From Montifringilla adamsi (lineage: Eukaryota; Chordata; Aves; Passeriformes; Passeridae), in contig JAGGNK010011892.1 of assembly GCA_017590115.1 (NCBI GenBank), positions 4,059,993-4,123,992 on the forward strand: DNA of 64,000 nucleotides, in the 5' to 3' direction. Below the pieces are notes generated by a model that was not told the origin of the DNA, did no database searches, and saw nothing but the letters and a program-made list of their open reading frames with translations. The translations under genes and the position numbers were made by a program. Positions 35,829 through 49,830 of the stretch are shown one piece after another; position 1 is the stretch's first letter; each line of letters opens with the position of its first letter.

Positions 35829-38800
35829 CAGCTTCTTTTGTCCTTAGAAAATCATAGAAAACCCCTCAAACAATTTATAGATCAACTAAGTGTGAAGCAT
35901 AATCCTCTTAGGAAAAATATGCAAACCTAAATTCCCTCGGGCTTTGTCCAAACTAGGATTTTAGGAGATCTGGTGCAAGATAAGATACACCTTCAAAATG
36001 CTAAAAAAAGAGTCTGCATTTCAGGATGTGCTGGCATAGACAAGGAAGAAGAGACCTAACACCTTTCCCCTGCACCCATGGGTGCTCCCACATCTCCACC
36101 CATAATCAGAGAGGACACAGGAATGCTCTTATTGAGAGAAATTCAGATCAGGAGGAGGAGCTCCTCCTGCTTTTTCAGTTTCACTGATCCATAAGCAAAA
36201 GCTGGAAGTTTCAACTACCAGCACCACTGGTAGATGACGTGGCACATGATAGCTGCTGGCTTTTTAATACCTCTTTATACATCATTAGCTTAATAACACA
36301 AATAATGGCATGCTCCCATCTTGTGGTGTTACAACACCAAAAGCATACTTGGAATGTTGTTAGTCAAAGGGAGATAAACAATGGTACAACCTTGCCACCT
36401 TCTTCATACTAAATGTATCAAATTAGTCACGCTGTAGCTCCTGTAGATGCCAGGTGCCTGTACAGCACCAGGTGCATATTCCAGCTGCCACTGAAGCCTT
36501 TTTCCAAGAGTCTCCTCGCCCAAAGTTATGCACCATCCTCAACTTCATTGCCCATAGTTTGTCAGGCATGGGTTTGAAGATCCTACATTTGCGTCTGTTG
36601 TTAGGGCAGATGCGCTGGGTGGCAGGAGCACACACAACTGCGTTCCACCAGCTGCTCACCCAGCTGCCTGCTGGGGTCCTCAGCCTTCCCTCACTGCTCC
36701 CAACTTCTTAAACCCAGCACCACGGATGCTGCCTCCTGACTTCTGCTTGCTAACCTCAAATGCAGCATAGGCTGGATGGGAATCACTGCCACCCCTCTCG
36801 GCATGAAACCTTGCACCAATTCTCACCAGTACTGCTTTTGCAGAGTTTTGGGTACCTTACGTGGCAAGTGAGTTGGCACAAAGGAGTGGGGGGAACTCTT
36901 TGTTCACCCAAACTTGGGAGAGGAGCATTGATGCCTGAAATCCCTCTCAACTAGGGCATGATACAAGCATAACTCTGGATAAATCCATCCAGGAAGAAAG
37001 GAAGAAAACACACATAAAAGGTACTGGCACAGGTAGCAGTGAGAGCAAAGATATCCAGCCCAGCCCCCAACCCAGCTGAAAACCGCCACATCTTTCAGCT
37101 CTTCCCAGAATTATTAGTTTTAATCACTTGAACTCCCAGCACTGTCAAAGGAGCACCAGAGAGGTGGATTTGGAGCAACTCTGTTGAAATCAGTTCATAC
37201 TGTCCAGGAATCACATCCTCTTTTCACTGAAGAAGCTCAGCTGCAATAAAGGATGTACAATTATTCCACTTTATCTTAAATCTTTATTTCAAGGCCTAAT
37301 TAAGATGACCTAAATACCAGTATTTTATAAGCTTTCCACAGCTGGATACTATATTAAAAATGCCAACTAATGAACCTACCTGCTGTGAACAAAGTCACAT
37401 CCTGTGCCACACACAAGGGACAAAAAACAATTCTGGAAAAGGAAAGCTTTTGAAAGGATCTTCCAGGGAATACAAGAAAAATCAGTTTTCCACTGACTTC
37501 ATTAAGAATTAATCATCTCAACTGGTATTTAGTATTTAAATTAATCATCTTTCTCTCTTCAGGCAAGCAGCCAGGCTTTGTCTATACAACTCCTAAAAGG
37601 GTTATTTTTCAAAAATTGATTAACATGCTATAGCAGCTGGTATATGTAGACACTTGCACTGAAATAACCCAAACTGTTTCATATCACACATCACCATCAT
37701 TCTGATGTAAAGCTGTGTTGATACCTATTTTGTGTTTTAAAATGTCCTATTTCAATAATAATTATGGGAAAATCGTTCTACTGTGGAGGAAGAATATATG
37801 CAGAACAAAACAAAACAGCACTCTGTGACTCACACAGGATTCAGGCTTTGGGGTAAGTCTCTAAGTAGATGCAATTTCAAAATAAAATGCTTTAAAACTT
37901 TTGTAGACTAAATGTCAAACTAACCCAAAAAATACAATTGACCTTAATAACCAAATTAAAGATGTTTCAACAAAAATGTTAATTTCTCCTAGTCCACAGA
38001 AAGCCTTAAAAACTTCCTCCTAGTTTAATCACCACATTCTAGGTATACCAAACTCACCCTTGCTCCCTACAGAAAAAGGCAGCTCAGTGCTGGAAAGATG
38101 ATGACCTCCTCATTCTAATCATCAGCCCTTGCAGGACAATGGTCACAGTCTCATGCAACTTATAGACTTGTTTTGTTTAAAAACCATATAATATCACTTT
38201 CCCTTCTCCACCTACCTAAAATACTTTTTGTCTGTTTCCTTGCTGTTGGTTCCCTGTGCATGTGCCCAGAAACAACCAATACCCTGCAATCAAATTCCAA
38301 GTGCAGACCAAAGAAAAAAAACATATGAGAGAGACATTTGATGCCACGGTATTTTAAATGGCTGTTTTCTAAGATACTCATGACCCTGCTAGCATACTGG
38401 ATTTATCTTTGACCAGCTGTCTGAATCTCTGTGGAAGTTTCTTAAAAGCTAAAATGTTGTCTTTGTTTCCTCTCTCCAAAGTCAGATTAATACATGGCTC
38501 AGTTGCAAAAATGAAATAAAATAAAAGGGAAAAAAGAAACCCCAAACTAAATACAAGGAAAAATAACATAAGGCAGGTCTGTAGCCAAAACAGCAAATAG
38601 CCAAAGCAAGAAGACTGCAAACATATTCACTGTAACCACCACATCAGTCAGTGGAATATTATCTTTGCTCTCAGCTGCTGCAAAATACTCAGCTCAGTTA
38701 TGTTAAACATACAAAATCTTAAGCCACATAGACAGGAGGTGATAAAAAAAAAAAAAAGAAGGAGCTGCAATCAGAACACTGGATAAATTCATCCAGGAAG

Positions 38801-41800
38801 GAGGAAGGAAGGAAGCCAATGATAATCCAAGAGATAAGGAAAAATAAATCCATGTGTAATGACTTTCTAGCACAGCTACAAAATCAGCAAGAAAAAACTG
38901 CATTTCAAATACAACTAATTTCTGTGAATGTTGGGTGTGTAATTTTCCCGCTGCTTCTGTTAAAATCACAAACCTGTAACAGCTGAAGCCAGCAGCGTGG
39001 GTACTGCTGGCTCCCAGAACAAAAAACACCCCTTCAGAATAAGCTTCTTCACTTTGTCTGGAACAACTGCATCCCTTCAGAGATGCACTGACAAGGGACA
39101 CACGAGTGCCAACCATCTGAACACCTGCTGGCTGCACTAACACTGATGGGAGAACTTGGGAGGACAAAGACATTTCCAGAACTGAAGACTGTTGGCAGTT
39201 CCCACATCCACTGGGCTACCTCCTCCCTTCAGGTGGCCAGGCAAAATCGTGGGACAGAAACTTCTGGGCTACAACCTTCTAATCACAGCTGTGTTTATAC
39301 TAATGTGTCTTGGAAGCATCAGAAAAGCACAGGACTGCTCAACAATTTGAAAATGTTGGGTTCTTTATTTCCACTGCGCCTTCATCACAAAAGATGTACC
39401 CTACACACAGAAACACTACCCTGGATAGGTGTAGAAGGGGAGTAGAAAGAAAGTAACCATAAAACTTACAGTGATTGGGAATGAGATCAGGATACCTGTA
39501 AGGATACCTCAGGATCTGCCTAGAGGCATTAAGTGAAGGGTCTCCCTCTGCATCCATCTGAAAGGTGCCAGCTCCAGACTCAGACGTCTTGCTCAAAAGC
39601 CAACCTGTCCTTTGCAAGCACTCCCTGAGGAGCTACCAAAACATACTCTGGACTTGCAGTTCCTACAGGTCAATCCAGGCAGAGCAGCACCTTGATCCTC
39701 TATGGGAACAGCAACACTAGGGCTGGTTTTTTTTTTTTAATTTGGGCTTCATATTGTTCCTTCCAGCACCAAAATGGTTTGAACAGTGAAAGGAAAACAA
39801 GGAGAATATTCAGTGAGATCTAAGATTAGGCTTCCATGTAGCAGAATCAAAAAAGAAAACAACCCACTAAAAGTAAATTTAAAAATACATACATATATGT
39901 GTATATTATATATTACAATATTATGGCTACAAACACATCTTGCAGGCTAATCTGAGTTTTGAGTAAGTCATAATTTGCCATTCTCTTCCCTAACTCCTTT
40001 GGATTTGGGTATGAACAGAAGTGCAGCTGCTGGCTATCTCCCCACTCTGGGGCCAGGGGAGTAGGTATAAGCAGAGCTGCCAGACACAGGCCATGCCCTG
40101 TCCCCAGCAGCTTCAGCCCCTTTGTCACTCCAGGGAAACTTAAATGCCACTTCTCTCCAACCCCTCCTCAGCCTGCTGGCTGAACGCCTCTGCCCAAACT
40201 CTCGGGCTAAGCTGTGACAATTAATTCACTCTTCTGAAATATTATACAAGACATCAGCTGTGAACGAATCCCCATTCACTTCCTGACCCTTGACTTCATG
40301 CCCCAGCATGAACCCAGATGAAAGACCCGCTAATGAGTCACCTCTCATCCTCCCTCTGAAGTTTTTACTGGGATTCCTATGTCCCAGCTCATTTTCTTCC
40401 TATCTTTTGCCAATATTACAGGAAGACAAACACAGGAAAAACAAACCCTGAGACTATTGAAAATTATTAAGGGAAATAGAATTTCCAGGAGCTACCCAAA
40501 GTGATATAAAGCCATTTTTAATTGTGTGCTATCATAATTACGCAGCAGAGCCATTATCTGCAAAGAACATCAAACTCCATTTAGGACTTCCACATTGTGC
40601 AGTGTATTGTCAAGACTGCCCACAATGGGAATTAAAAGCATCTGGCACATGCTGGAAAATGGGTTATTTTGTTAATTCAGCAGCCCAACCCAAACACACA
40701 GAGAACATACTGAGAGCCTTCCATTTAGCTGTCACCTGTGGGCAGGCAGGATGCCAACACATGCTAAGACCACAGCTTTCTGCAGTGGGCTGTGAAGAAA
40801 GTCTTTGAAGCAGAGATCCAGAGCTAGCAGGACTCTCAACAACCTGCTTTCTTGGGATATGAACTGCAAGGAGACAGACCTTCAAATCTAGTGATAACTA
40901 GGAGAATAATGCCATGCCAAATGTCTCCACAGTCTCCATCAACCTTTCAGGCATAAGCAGGAAGATGGACAGAAACAAAGAGACGACAGAGAGCTATGGC
41001 ATGAATGTGGCTCCATGCTACACACTCCTCCTAAACGTCCTGCACTCAGCATTTCACCTATATTGTCATCCAACTCCTCCAAGCCTCATCCTCCCAAAAT
41101 ATCCACAGCAGAAGCTCTGAAATACACAGTACTTGAACTTCTGCCTCCTGACCGGTCCGCACATAACATCTCAACACAAAAAACACTTACACTGCCATCC
41201 CAGAGGTAGGATGTAAATAAGAATAAAGTAAGAATGAGGAAAGAAGTTAAGAAACAATGAAGAAAATAAGCACAACAACACCAAAGTATCCCACCGACCT
41301 TTCACAATGCAACACAATGCTCTGTTCACATATTATTATGCAGCTTTACACACATGATCCTTCAATTAGCACACAAAATTCTAGCACAGCCCTGTCCCAA
41401 TGACCCAGAGGGTTCATCTGTGTCTAGTTAAATCAAATATAAAATCAAGATTACCAGCACTCCAAAGGGATAAGGAACTTTCACTACAAGTGCTGAGTAG
41501 CAAGCAGTTAACTGACAAAGCATTTGAAACAGTGTGAATGTGTACATGAAACTGTGCAGAAAAACAGAAGGTATGGGAGAACAGGATTTTTGGAATTTTG
41601 GGCTTTTTCAGTATCATGCACAATTCAACTTGACACATTATCAGTCTTTCTAGAAGACATGATTTCAAGAAATCTCTAGTGAAGGGGGAAAAACTCCCAG
41701 CATTTAGTCTAGGGAGAACAGAAGAGCAATCACCACATGTTGCTAACTCTGGGGAACATTTAATGTTCACCTTCCCCAGTAGGATTTCCAATTCTCCAAA

Positions 41801-41825
41801 GATGTATTTTGTTTGAAACCTACCA

Positions 41826-41920
41826 TCATGGTTTAGTGGTGGATTTGGCAGTCCTTGTTAATGGTTGGACACAAAGAACTTAAAGGTCAATCTAAATAAT
41901 TCCATGATTCAATGATGCTA
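41826..41920 (+). mobile_element. CR1 LINE 3'-end fragment
   Basis: The stretch reads like the terminal part of an avian CR1 non-LTR retrotransposon: TTTAGTGGTGG, TTGGCAGT, TTAATGGTTGGAC, CTTAAAGGTC, then a degenerate ATTCxATGATTC tail. CR1 copies are usually 5'-truncated and end in such short tail repeats. It is diverged and non-coding. Orientation follows the tail on the plus strand. Confidence 0.85.
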
Positions 41921-43790
41921 TCTTCCCTCTGCAGGCAGCTGCCTCTGCACCCAGTCCTCATACTGTTGGCTCTGCCCAAGCCATAACGAGGAGCTACAGC
42001 CACAATTCAGTAAGATTCATTTACACACCGCAGAGCTCTCACAGATGCTGAAGTGCCAAAAATCTACATCCTGTTACCTTTATCCAGTGATTTACAGATT
42101 CACTGTCTTCACTTTACTGACTCTGCAGCTATGTGATAGCTTTCAGAAGGCTTCTGTGCAGTGATTTATTCTGAGTATGCCCCAACACTGCCATAGCTAC
42201 ATTTTTCAGAACAACCATTACCTCATAACCTAACATACATTATCATGGTAAGACATGAACGGGCATCAGCTTAATTAGAGACACTCTAAACTAGGGAAGA
42301 ATCAAACAACAAGATTAATCATCTGACCTTATGAAAACAAGGATGCTTGCCAAAGCAGATACAAGAGCAGTGTAAAGAACATACAAACTGTCCATCTTCA
42401 TGTCCTTGTGTGGCAGTAAAACCCACAGCCTAATAGCCTTCATTGGATTAACATGAATCTAACAGATTCTTCATGTATCATCTATACCTGACAAAACTCT
42501 GTTAATTGCAAAACAATGAATATTTAGTTGTGTTCAAAATAAGTATCTCCCCTTAAACATCACATCCGAGGGAAATGAATCGTCAACTTTCAAACCAAGT
42601 ATTTGAGAAAACCACACACTGCCAGAGTGTGTGCAAGTCTCTAAATTATCAAATCACAAAATGTTGTGTTCCATAACACCCAAAGTCCTGTAATTAACTA
42701 ACAAACTCGCTTGCAAGTCAAGGCTAAATGCAGTAGATACCAGAAAACATGGAAACACAGACATGCACTACTGAGTCATCTGAAAAGAAGACTTTAATTC
42801 TAGCCTGCATACATAACCATGCAATTAAAACTCCAGCCTTTTCCTCTTTCATTTGAAATGTTTTTTAGGTTATCTACAGCCCAACCTCACACCCCTGCCT
42901 TGCTTCCAGACACACCTGTGCTAACTAGGGTGAACATATTCCTCAATCCCACATCTTAATATTCTTAGACTTAGAAAAGATCTGAACATACAATTAATTG
43001 CACTGCTAAAAAAAATATATTCTAGACACTGTGAATGGTCTGAATAGAGTTCTTGACTGAGAAAGAAAAAGCCCCTGTGTGAGCAGGGCACAAAGAACAA
43101 ATAGGAGAAAGCTTATTAGCATGAGGCATTTTGGGCATGAGATATGAATGCTGGCACAGGTGATGGCGATCTGAGCGTTCACTGCTGCGTACTTTGCATT
43201 TAGTTCTGGCTACACATGCTACACATACCCATGGGATCAGGCACTTTTCCCAGCACCTCATTACACACCCAAGAGCAAATGCCCTGCTTTCCCTGGCCAT
43301 TCATTGCTGAAGACCAAGCCTATGCATATTGTTCATAGATTAGCTATCATATTGGACAGCTTAGATGTCTTAACTTTTTGATATCTGTGATAAGGTGAGA
43401 CAGTCCAGTGCCATAATTTTAAATATTATTACATCTACAGGAATTAATGCCTTTTTGCTTGCTAGTTCATACACAGTCAGTTTCAATGCCAAAGGCCTTT
43501 GAGTACAAAAATATGTATTAACTTAAAATATTACATTTGCTTATGCTTTACCAAGGAACATATTTGCAATACAGGAGACATGTTCCAAAAACAGTACCAC
43601 AAGGTCCATTATTAGGGAAAAGGCAGATCCTCACTGTCCAGGAGAACTGCTTCAATGTACCAGCGAGCTTGTGGACCTGAGTATTGCAGGGGGAGAGCTT
43701 GGTTTTTCCCTGCTTGTCTCAGTAGGGACAGATCTCAGCACTTTTCACTCTGGGAAAAGCAAAGCACTCTCCTCTTTCCCCCATCCCTGC

Positions 43791-43816
43791 CAGCATGACT
43801 GGGCACAGTCATGCTG
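43791..43816. repeat. Perfect inverted repeat: 11-bp arms, 4-nt loop
   Basis: Arm CAGCATGACTG (43791-43801) is followed by GGCA and its exact reverse complement CAGTCATGCTG (43806-43816). It lies in intron 1. Confidence 0.95.
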
Positions 43817-44785
43817 TTACTTGGCCACTGGGTTTCTGCTGATAGCAAAGGGTTAGATAATTTCTTCTCTCTCTTTTGAGGTCCTTTGCTCAGCATGGCT
43901 TACGATAGTTGGCTCATTCCCAGTCTGAAGTTACTCTCTCCTGGTACAGAATGCTAATAAAAATGTAAATGTTTTCAAAATCCAGTTTACTCCACTGTGA
44001 ACATTTAGTTCTGCAACGCGAAAGACCAGCTACAGACTGAATACCACGATTCAGCCTATCACAGGTTCACAAAGACTAATCATGGTTTAAAAGGTGACAT
44101 TTAAGAGATTGGATCTCCACAAGGAACCCTGGCTTCCCCCTACTTTCAGTAAGGAAGTATTGCAGGAATTTTCACAAGACTGCTAACATTTGGTTGTGCA
44201 GCTGTATCATTGCTCTCTTTGAAGGTATGGTGGGTACAGTCTTGTCCAGTATTTAGAGAAGCTGGCCAAGGAGCCTCCCCACCTGTTTTCACAACGGAGT
44301 ACCCAGCAGTCACCCTAATGAACATTTCATTGACTTGGCAAATGGAGCCTCCATCTGCAGGCTGGGGAACTGCCTTTCCCGGGATCAATACGCCCCCAAG
44401 AGCACACATGGCAACGGGCAGAGGCCAGAGGCTACAAAGCACCTCCCCAGCTCTCTGCTGAAAACAGCCTCTTTCCAGGGCACCATCCCCACTCACTCAG
44501 AGAGCACATGCTGCTCTGCCACCCCACAAACAGCTGCTTATGCAGACTTGAAAGGGTCCCAAATTTATGGCCTTTCATTTTCTTATATTCCCCACATACT
44601 GTCACAGTGCTGGGCAACAAAATGTAATCTGAGCAATCTCCTGCTTAGTAAATTATGTAATTATTGGAGAACTGAATTTTTGTGGGTGCCAGCAAGTTGG
44701 CTGGCTAGGAAATACTCAGCAATGAGATATCAGTTTTCAATCAGTTTTTGAAGGGAGAAAACCCACAAAAAAAGGTCATGAAATT

Positions 44786-44888
44786 TAGACAATGCCCTTA
44801 ACAACATGCTTTAACTTTTGGTCAGGCAATTGGACTAGATGATCCTTGCAGGCCCCTTCCAACTGCAATGTTTTATTCCATTTTATTC
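44786..44888 (+). mobile_element. CR1 LINE 3'-end fragment
   Basis: Typical CR1 terminal words are present in order: TAGACAATGCCCTTAACAAC, TTAACTTTTGGTCAG, TTGGACTAGATGATCCTTG and CCCCTTCCAACTG, followed by a TTTTATTCCATTTTATTC-like tail. It is 5'-truncated with no reading frame. It belongs to a different CR1 subfamily from the copy at 41.8 kb, judged by the upstream words. Confidence 0.88.
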
Positions 44889-46839
44889 AAAAAGCAGACT
44901 CATTAACACATCAACAGTGAGGACAATTGCCAGAGCACTCTGTTAGACTGAGTCTACTGATACTTTATATTATCAGAATGATAAGATAGCATCTCACAGT
45001 GACAAAGCTGGCCAACAACAGTTTAGGGGACTGATATTAGAATGCAGCACAAGACACAGATTTCACTTTTTCTGTATTTCCCTGTCTTGGTTTCCTCATG
45101 TTGTGCCCGAAGGATCAGAGGCAGCAGCTCTGGCAGATGCAAGAACAGGCAGCCTCCTTAAAGCACCACTGATAGCTGTACCAAATAACCTCAGTGATGA
45201 TTCAGTGACTTGTTCAGTGTCTCACCAGCACACCCAAAAGATTTGTTGCATTAATATTATGCAAAGAGGAAGGGTAGAGGTTGGCTGACCAACCCCAACA
45301 TTCACAGTGATCCACTTCAAACGCGTACTGAGCCCCCAGTTTGATCTTTTCTATAGAGCATATAAGCAAATAAATAGATAAAGCAATCATTAAAGCAAAA
45401 TAACCAACAATTAACTGTGTTTGCAAACCCATCTCCTGGTAGAGATGATTAATTGGGAATGGGGTCACACCCTGACCTTACAGGAAGTCTGGAGGACCTG
45501 AGTTACCGAGCTCTCCCTGTCACAAACAAACAACAAAACATTTAAGCTATGATGAGTTTATATAACCCGTACATTATTTCAGATATCTATACACTCAGGA
45601 GGTGGGAGCAAAAAGTCTAAAAATTACTCTAAAGTCCCAGGACAGGGCAGTTTGATAGTGCATATCCCTCCTCCTCTTCTGAGGCTCAGGAGAGGCAGGG
45701 ATGGCTTCCATAATCCCACATTTGATGAAGGATCTCCCCTTGTCAATAGCTTTACAAAAAAACATTCAGAAGGGTAAAAAGCACCACTCAACATTATTAA
45801 ATCTTCTCATCAATCAAAGCCAACTGCCTGAAGTCTCTGCCTCCAAGTATCTGGGAAGCACAGGAACAAATCACAACACCAGACCTGAAAAACACCTGCC
45901 ACAGGACCCTGAGCTGATGCAGTGGTTGGTTCTTCCAAAGCTGAGGTGTGGTCCACTGACTTAGTCTGAAATGACCTAGTTTGAGTGATTTCCAGGGTCT
46001 GGAAGAGTAATGCTGTGGCTGTAGCTGTAGCCATACTAAGAACAACCTTAGGCAGATCTTTGGATGGCAAATGCCATGACTGTAGATGTAAAAACATATT
46101 TAATTCTTCTTTAGTGGAGAACCTTTCTTGTGTGTGTTTTTTCTTGTTGGTGTTTAATTTCTTTATATACATGCACTTTTTATATGGCTTTAGGAAGAAA
46201 AACCACTAAGCCAATGCAGAAATGGATATATTTGATTTTAAAGGCTCTATCTAAGCGGAACAAATCAATGACATTAGCATTTCCCTGGGGTGAACAAACA
46301 TATGGATAGAACCTCTGCGGATGTAAGACTTTCAGTTTTCCTAGTCTCCCCTTCCTTTTCTCTTCTCAAAATCTCTGCACTTCCACCAGCAGCCTTTAGA
46401 GACAAAGGGTCTGTAACTTGTTTTCAGAGTTGCATTATGGCCTAGTCCTCCCTCAGTCAGAGGGCTTTTCTTAGTAACATAAAACAAGGCACTTTGTCAT
46501 CTGACTCAGTGGCAATTTTAAAGCTCTGCAATGAATTGCAATGAATTTGCAGCTCATTAGCAATGAATTAAGTTGATGAAAGGTCACAAGGAACCAAGGA
46601 CAATTTTTACAAAGCATCTCCAGGCAGTTTTTCCACACCATCAGCTCTCTTTCGCTAACCCAGGAACACATCTCACACTCTTTAGAAAGCCAACCGCCTG
46701 TTTCCCCATAAAAAAATCCCAAAGTATCGCCTAATGAAACACACAAAGAGTCCTTCTCATGCTATACATGGGAATACATTTCAGGATTCTGCTCACATGT
46801 TTTTTACTCAGACATGCTTTGATGTAATAACAAGGGAGA

Positions 46840-47180
46840 GAAATTTTGAAGGATTTACAGATTAATCAGCCAGAGCATGGATGTAGGTTAGGACTATGAG
46901 AACTGTGCTCCTCTGGGATATTATCTGCAGCTCAACTTACCCAAGATGAAATGAAACGTGCTTTGGGAATGCAAATGAATTAGGATGTCTCAAAAAGTAA
47001 TTCAATTTGCAGCAGTGGGGTTTTGAATTCCATTAGTTACATACAAGACCTTTATTTAACTGTAAACCTGGTACAATACTTAGTATGATTTCCAATTGGA
47101 AATTCATTTTACTGCTATTTTAAAAATCAGGCCTGATAACTACTGACAGATTTTCAGGTCATGTCTCTATTATACGTAGA
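46840..47180. promoter_or_regulatory. Candidate conserved non-coding element with a 16-bp palindrome
   Basis: This AT-rich stretch is free of simple repeats and dense in ATTA/TAAT, GAATTC and CAATTTGCA words. It includes the perfect palindrome ATTTCCAATTGGAAAT at 47088-47103. Its texture resembles vertebrate conserved elements, but no comparison is possible here. Confidence 0.25.
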
Positions 47181-47271
47181 GTATATATATATGTACATCT
47201 CTATGCCACTGCACACTTATGGATGCTCTCTAACAGATATGCACAAGAGATCTGTGGAATCTCTCACACAT

Positions 47272-47289
47272 TAAAAAAAAAAAAAAAAA
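47272..47289. repeat. Poly-A run (18 bases)
   Basis: An uninterrupted A run follows TCTCACACATT and is followed by GGTAAGAC. No retroposed body is recognised upstream, so it is listed only as a homopolymer. Confidence 0.9.
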
Positions 47290-49499
47290 GGTAAGACTTT
47301 CATTCATTTCACCACTGTGGAAGAGGTAAGTGGAACAAGACAGCTAATTAGTCATTCTCCATTTCAATCCTCGATAACCACAAAGAGAGCTTGTTTTTTT
47401 ACTGCAGGCATTGTCTTACATCAAACAATTTGTAGATAAGAAAAACCAGTTCTCTTCCTGAAGGCACATACACAAGTATTTTGATAGAAGAGATGAAACA
47501 GCATTAGAAATTAACTGTAACACTTCTTCCCTTCCCTAGCCACCAGAGTATGTCCATTAGGGCACATTGCTAATATACAACTATATTATCCAGACTGACA
47601 AATTTTGCTCAGTCTGCTGTTTTGGCATTACAGAGCACAAGCCATTAATAGCTGACTGTCTCATTCAAATGAAACAAGACAATTATCAGCTGTAACTTAC
47701 ACAATCAATAATACTGCTGCCAGCATTTTCAGCAGAGATTTGATTCTTTTATAGCTCATTTGAAGTCTTTAGGGAACGTGTCATTAGTACATCTGTCCTG
47801 CTGTAAACATAATTATCATGCTAAATTCCATTTATCATGCTGATCAGGAAGTACTTTCTATCAGCCCTTCAGACTGGGAACAGTGATAAACAGGCAAGGG
47901 AATTTGACTGCCCCAGCTAGGAGGGAGTGTGCTCATTGCCAGGACCACTGTCCTTTCCAGCCGAGCCTGTGGGAATTTTCTGAATAAGCAGGAGGCTTGT
48001 GCTGACCTCTGACTTTGGGGCACACCATGTTTGAACTTGGGGTACATCCTACTGGACACTGCTTGCTTGTATCATTAGTTGATTTTATGTTCTCCTGTAA
48101 TTCCTTGCTCCTCTCCAAGAACACACTCGTAGGTGGTTCAGGCTTCTGGAGCTGTTGCACAGGGAGCAGGCAGCAGCTGGATTCACCATGATCATGGCCC
48201 TTCATCAGTAGCATAAATCAAGTCCATGTCACAGACAACAGGCAACATCTGCTTCAACAGAGCATCGCTTTAAATGCACAAAACTGAGCTGGGGCCAGGT
48301 GTAAACAAACATCAGGTAAACAGGCGTCAACAAACACAGTGCTGAATTTCAGCTAAAATGGGTATGAGGTTTTAAGGAGTGAATACCATCAAGACTTATC
48401 AAACTCTGATGCCTTACATGCAGAACAGCCCACAGCTGCTTGATGTGCAGAGAAACTGTCTTCATGGACAACTTAACCCCAGAGATCTGCAGAACATCCT
48501 GACATCAAAGTAAGATAAAGCAAAGTAAAGGTCAGCCCCTGCAAAGACCTCCTGCAAACTACAGCTTCAAATTGGTTTAAAACAGCCTCATTTATACTAA
48601 TAAGCTGATGCTGTGACCAAAAGGCACCGTGCTGCTTCAGCCATCTACCACCCACTGCACCACACCAGCAGAAGGTCTCCTGCAGCCAGCCAGGTAAGGG
48701 AAACACACAAATGATTAGTGATCAGCTTCTCTGGGGTTTTGTGAGGGAGGAAAAGATCTGCTGTCCTCAATGGGATCAGCACGAAACAGTCCTCCAATCA
48801 CAGGAAGTGATTAACTGTTCCTGCATCCCAGGAGGCTGCTCCAGTAAATGCTGGCTGTCCTCACACCTTCCTCACTGCAGCTACAGGTACCTCCTTCAAC
48901 CCAGCCACCGAGCAGCACCTGGAACAGGCACAGGGAAGAGGCTGGAACTGCTTCAAGCTCAGCAGACAGAGATGCCAAACAGGCCTGTGGCTAATATTGG
49001 TCACATCCAGTCTTTGGAACTTAACATTTTTTTCTATTGGTTGAAACAATATTTATTTTTTTTCCCCAGTGTTTAAAAATTGCCTGACAGGACGTAAGGG
49101 ACCTGCGGATGCCCTGAGGTTGATGGAATCATACTGCTGCAGCAAAGGGCAGAGGAGGAGGAGACCAACTCCTGATGATATCAGAAAGCAAATGTTGTTT
49201 CAAAGAGAAATTATTTGACTCCTGATAAATATGTGATAAAGTTATGGGGTTTTTTAAAATGTGGGAGAAATTCATAAATCTAACTCAAGAAAACTGCTAT
49301 TGCGGTCTGACATTGGTAGATGTAGAATAGCTGCATGACCACAGAAACTCCTAAGTTAATATACTGAGCCATTATGGATTGTATTTTAGGCAACTTATTT
49401 CCAGATAATTCTGATGTTTCATTTAATTGTATTAAGACAGGGTGACTGTGAGAAATGAGTAGCACAGTGGTTACATCAATTACTCTCTTTAAATTCAAG

Positions 49500-49830
49500 A
49501 ATCATGCATATCCAGATTGCTTAATTTCTCCCATACATCTGCATTTGCATATCTTTCTTCTCTGAAGAGCTTTCAAAAGCTCAAGTTTTAATCAGAGGAC
49601 TATTTTTGATCCTAATTTTCCAAGCTGCAGTAAAGCTGCTTCATGACCTAATCTGATGGCAAATGTACCATCATTATACAGTGGTTTCTAGCAAGTTGTA
49701 CAATAACTAGTCATAATGTTTCTTATTTTTAATCACTGTTACACCAGGTGCCTTGTGTCTAATTAGAGCTATCGATCTGCAGACATTGCTTTAATTCAGA
49801 CTGGCAGATGACTTGTTGGGGTGAATAAAA
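49500..49830. promoter_or_regulatory. Candidate conserved non-coding element with octamer-like site
   Basis: The segment includes ATTTGCAT (about 49543-49550, an octamer/POU-type word), CAGGTG (49746, an E-box), ATCGAT and several TAAT words, without simple repeats. Assignment is from texture alone. Confidence 0.25.

Noticed and set aside
38703..39173. 156-codon minus-strand open frame
   Set aside because: It includes a poly-Phe run from a plus-strand poly-A stretch and shows no domain or exon-boundary support.
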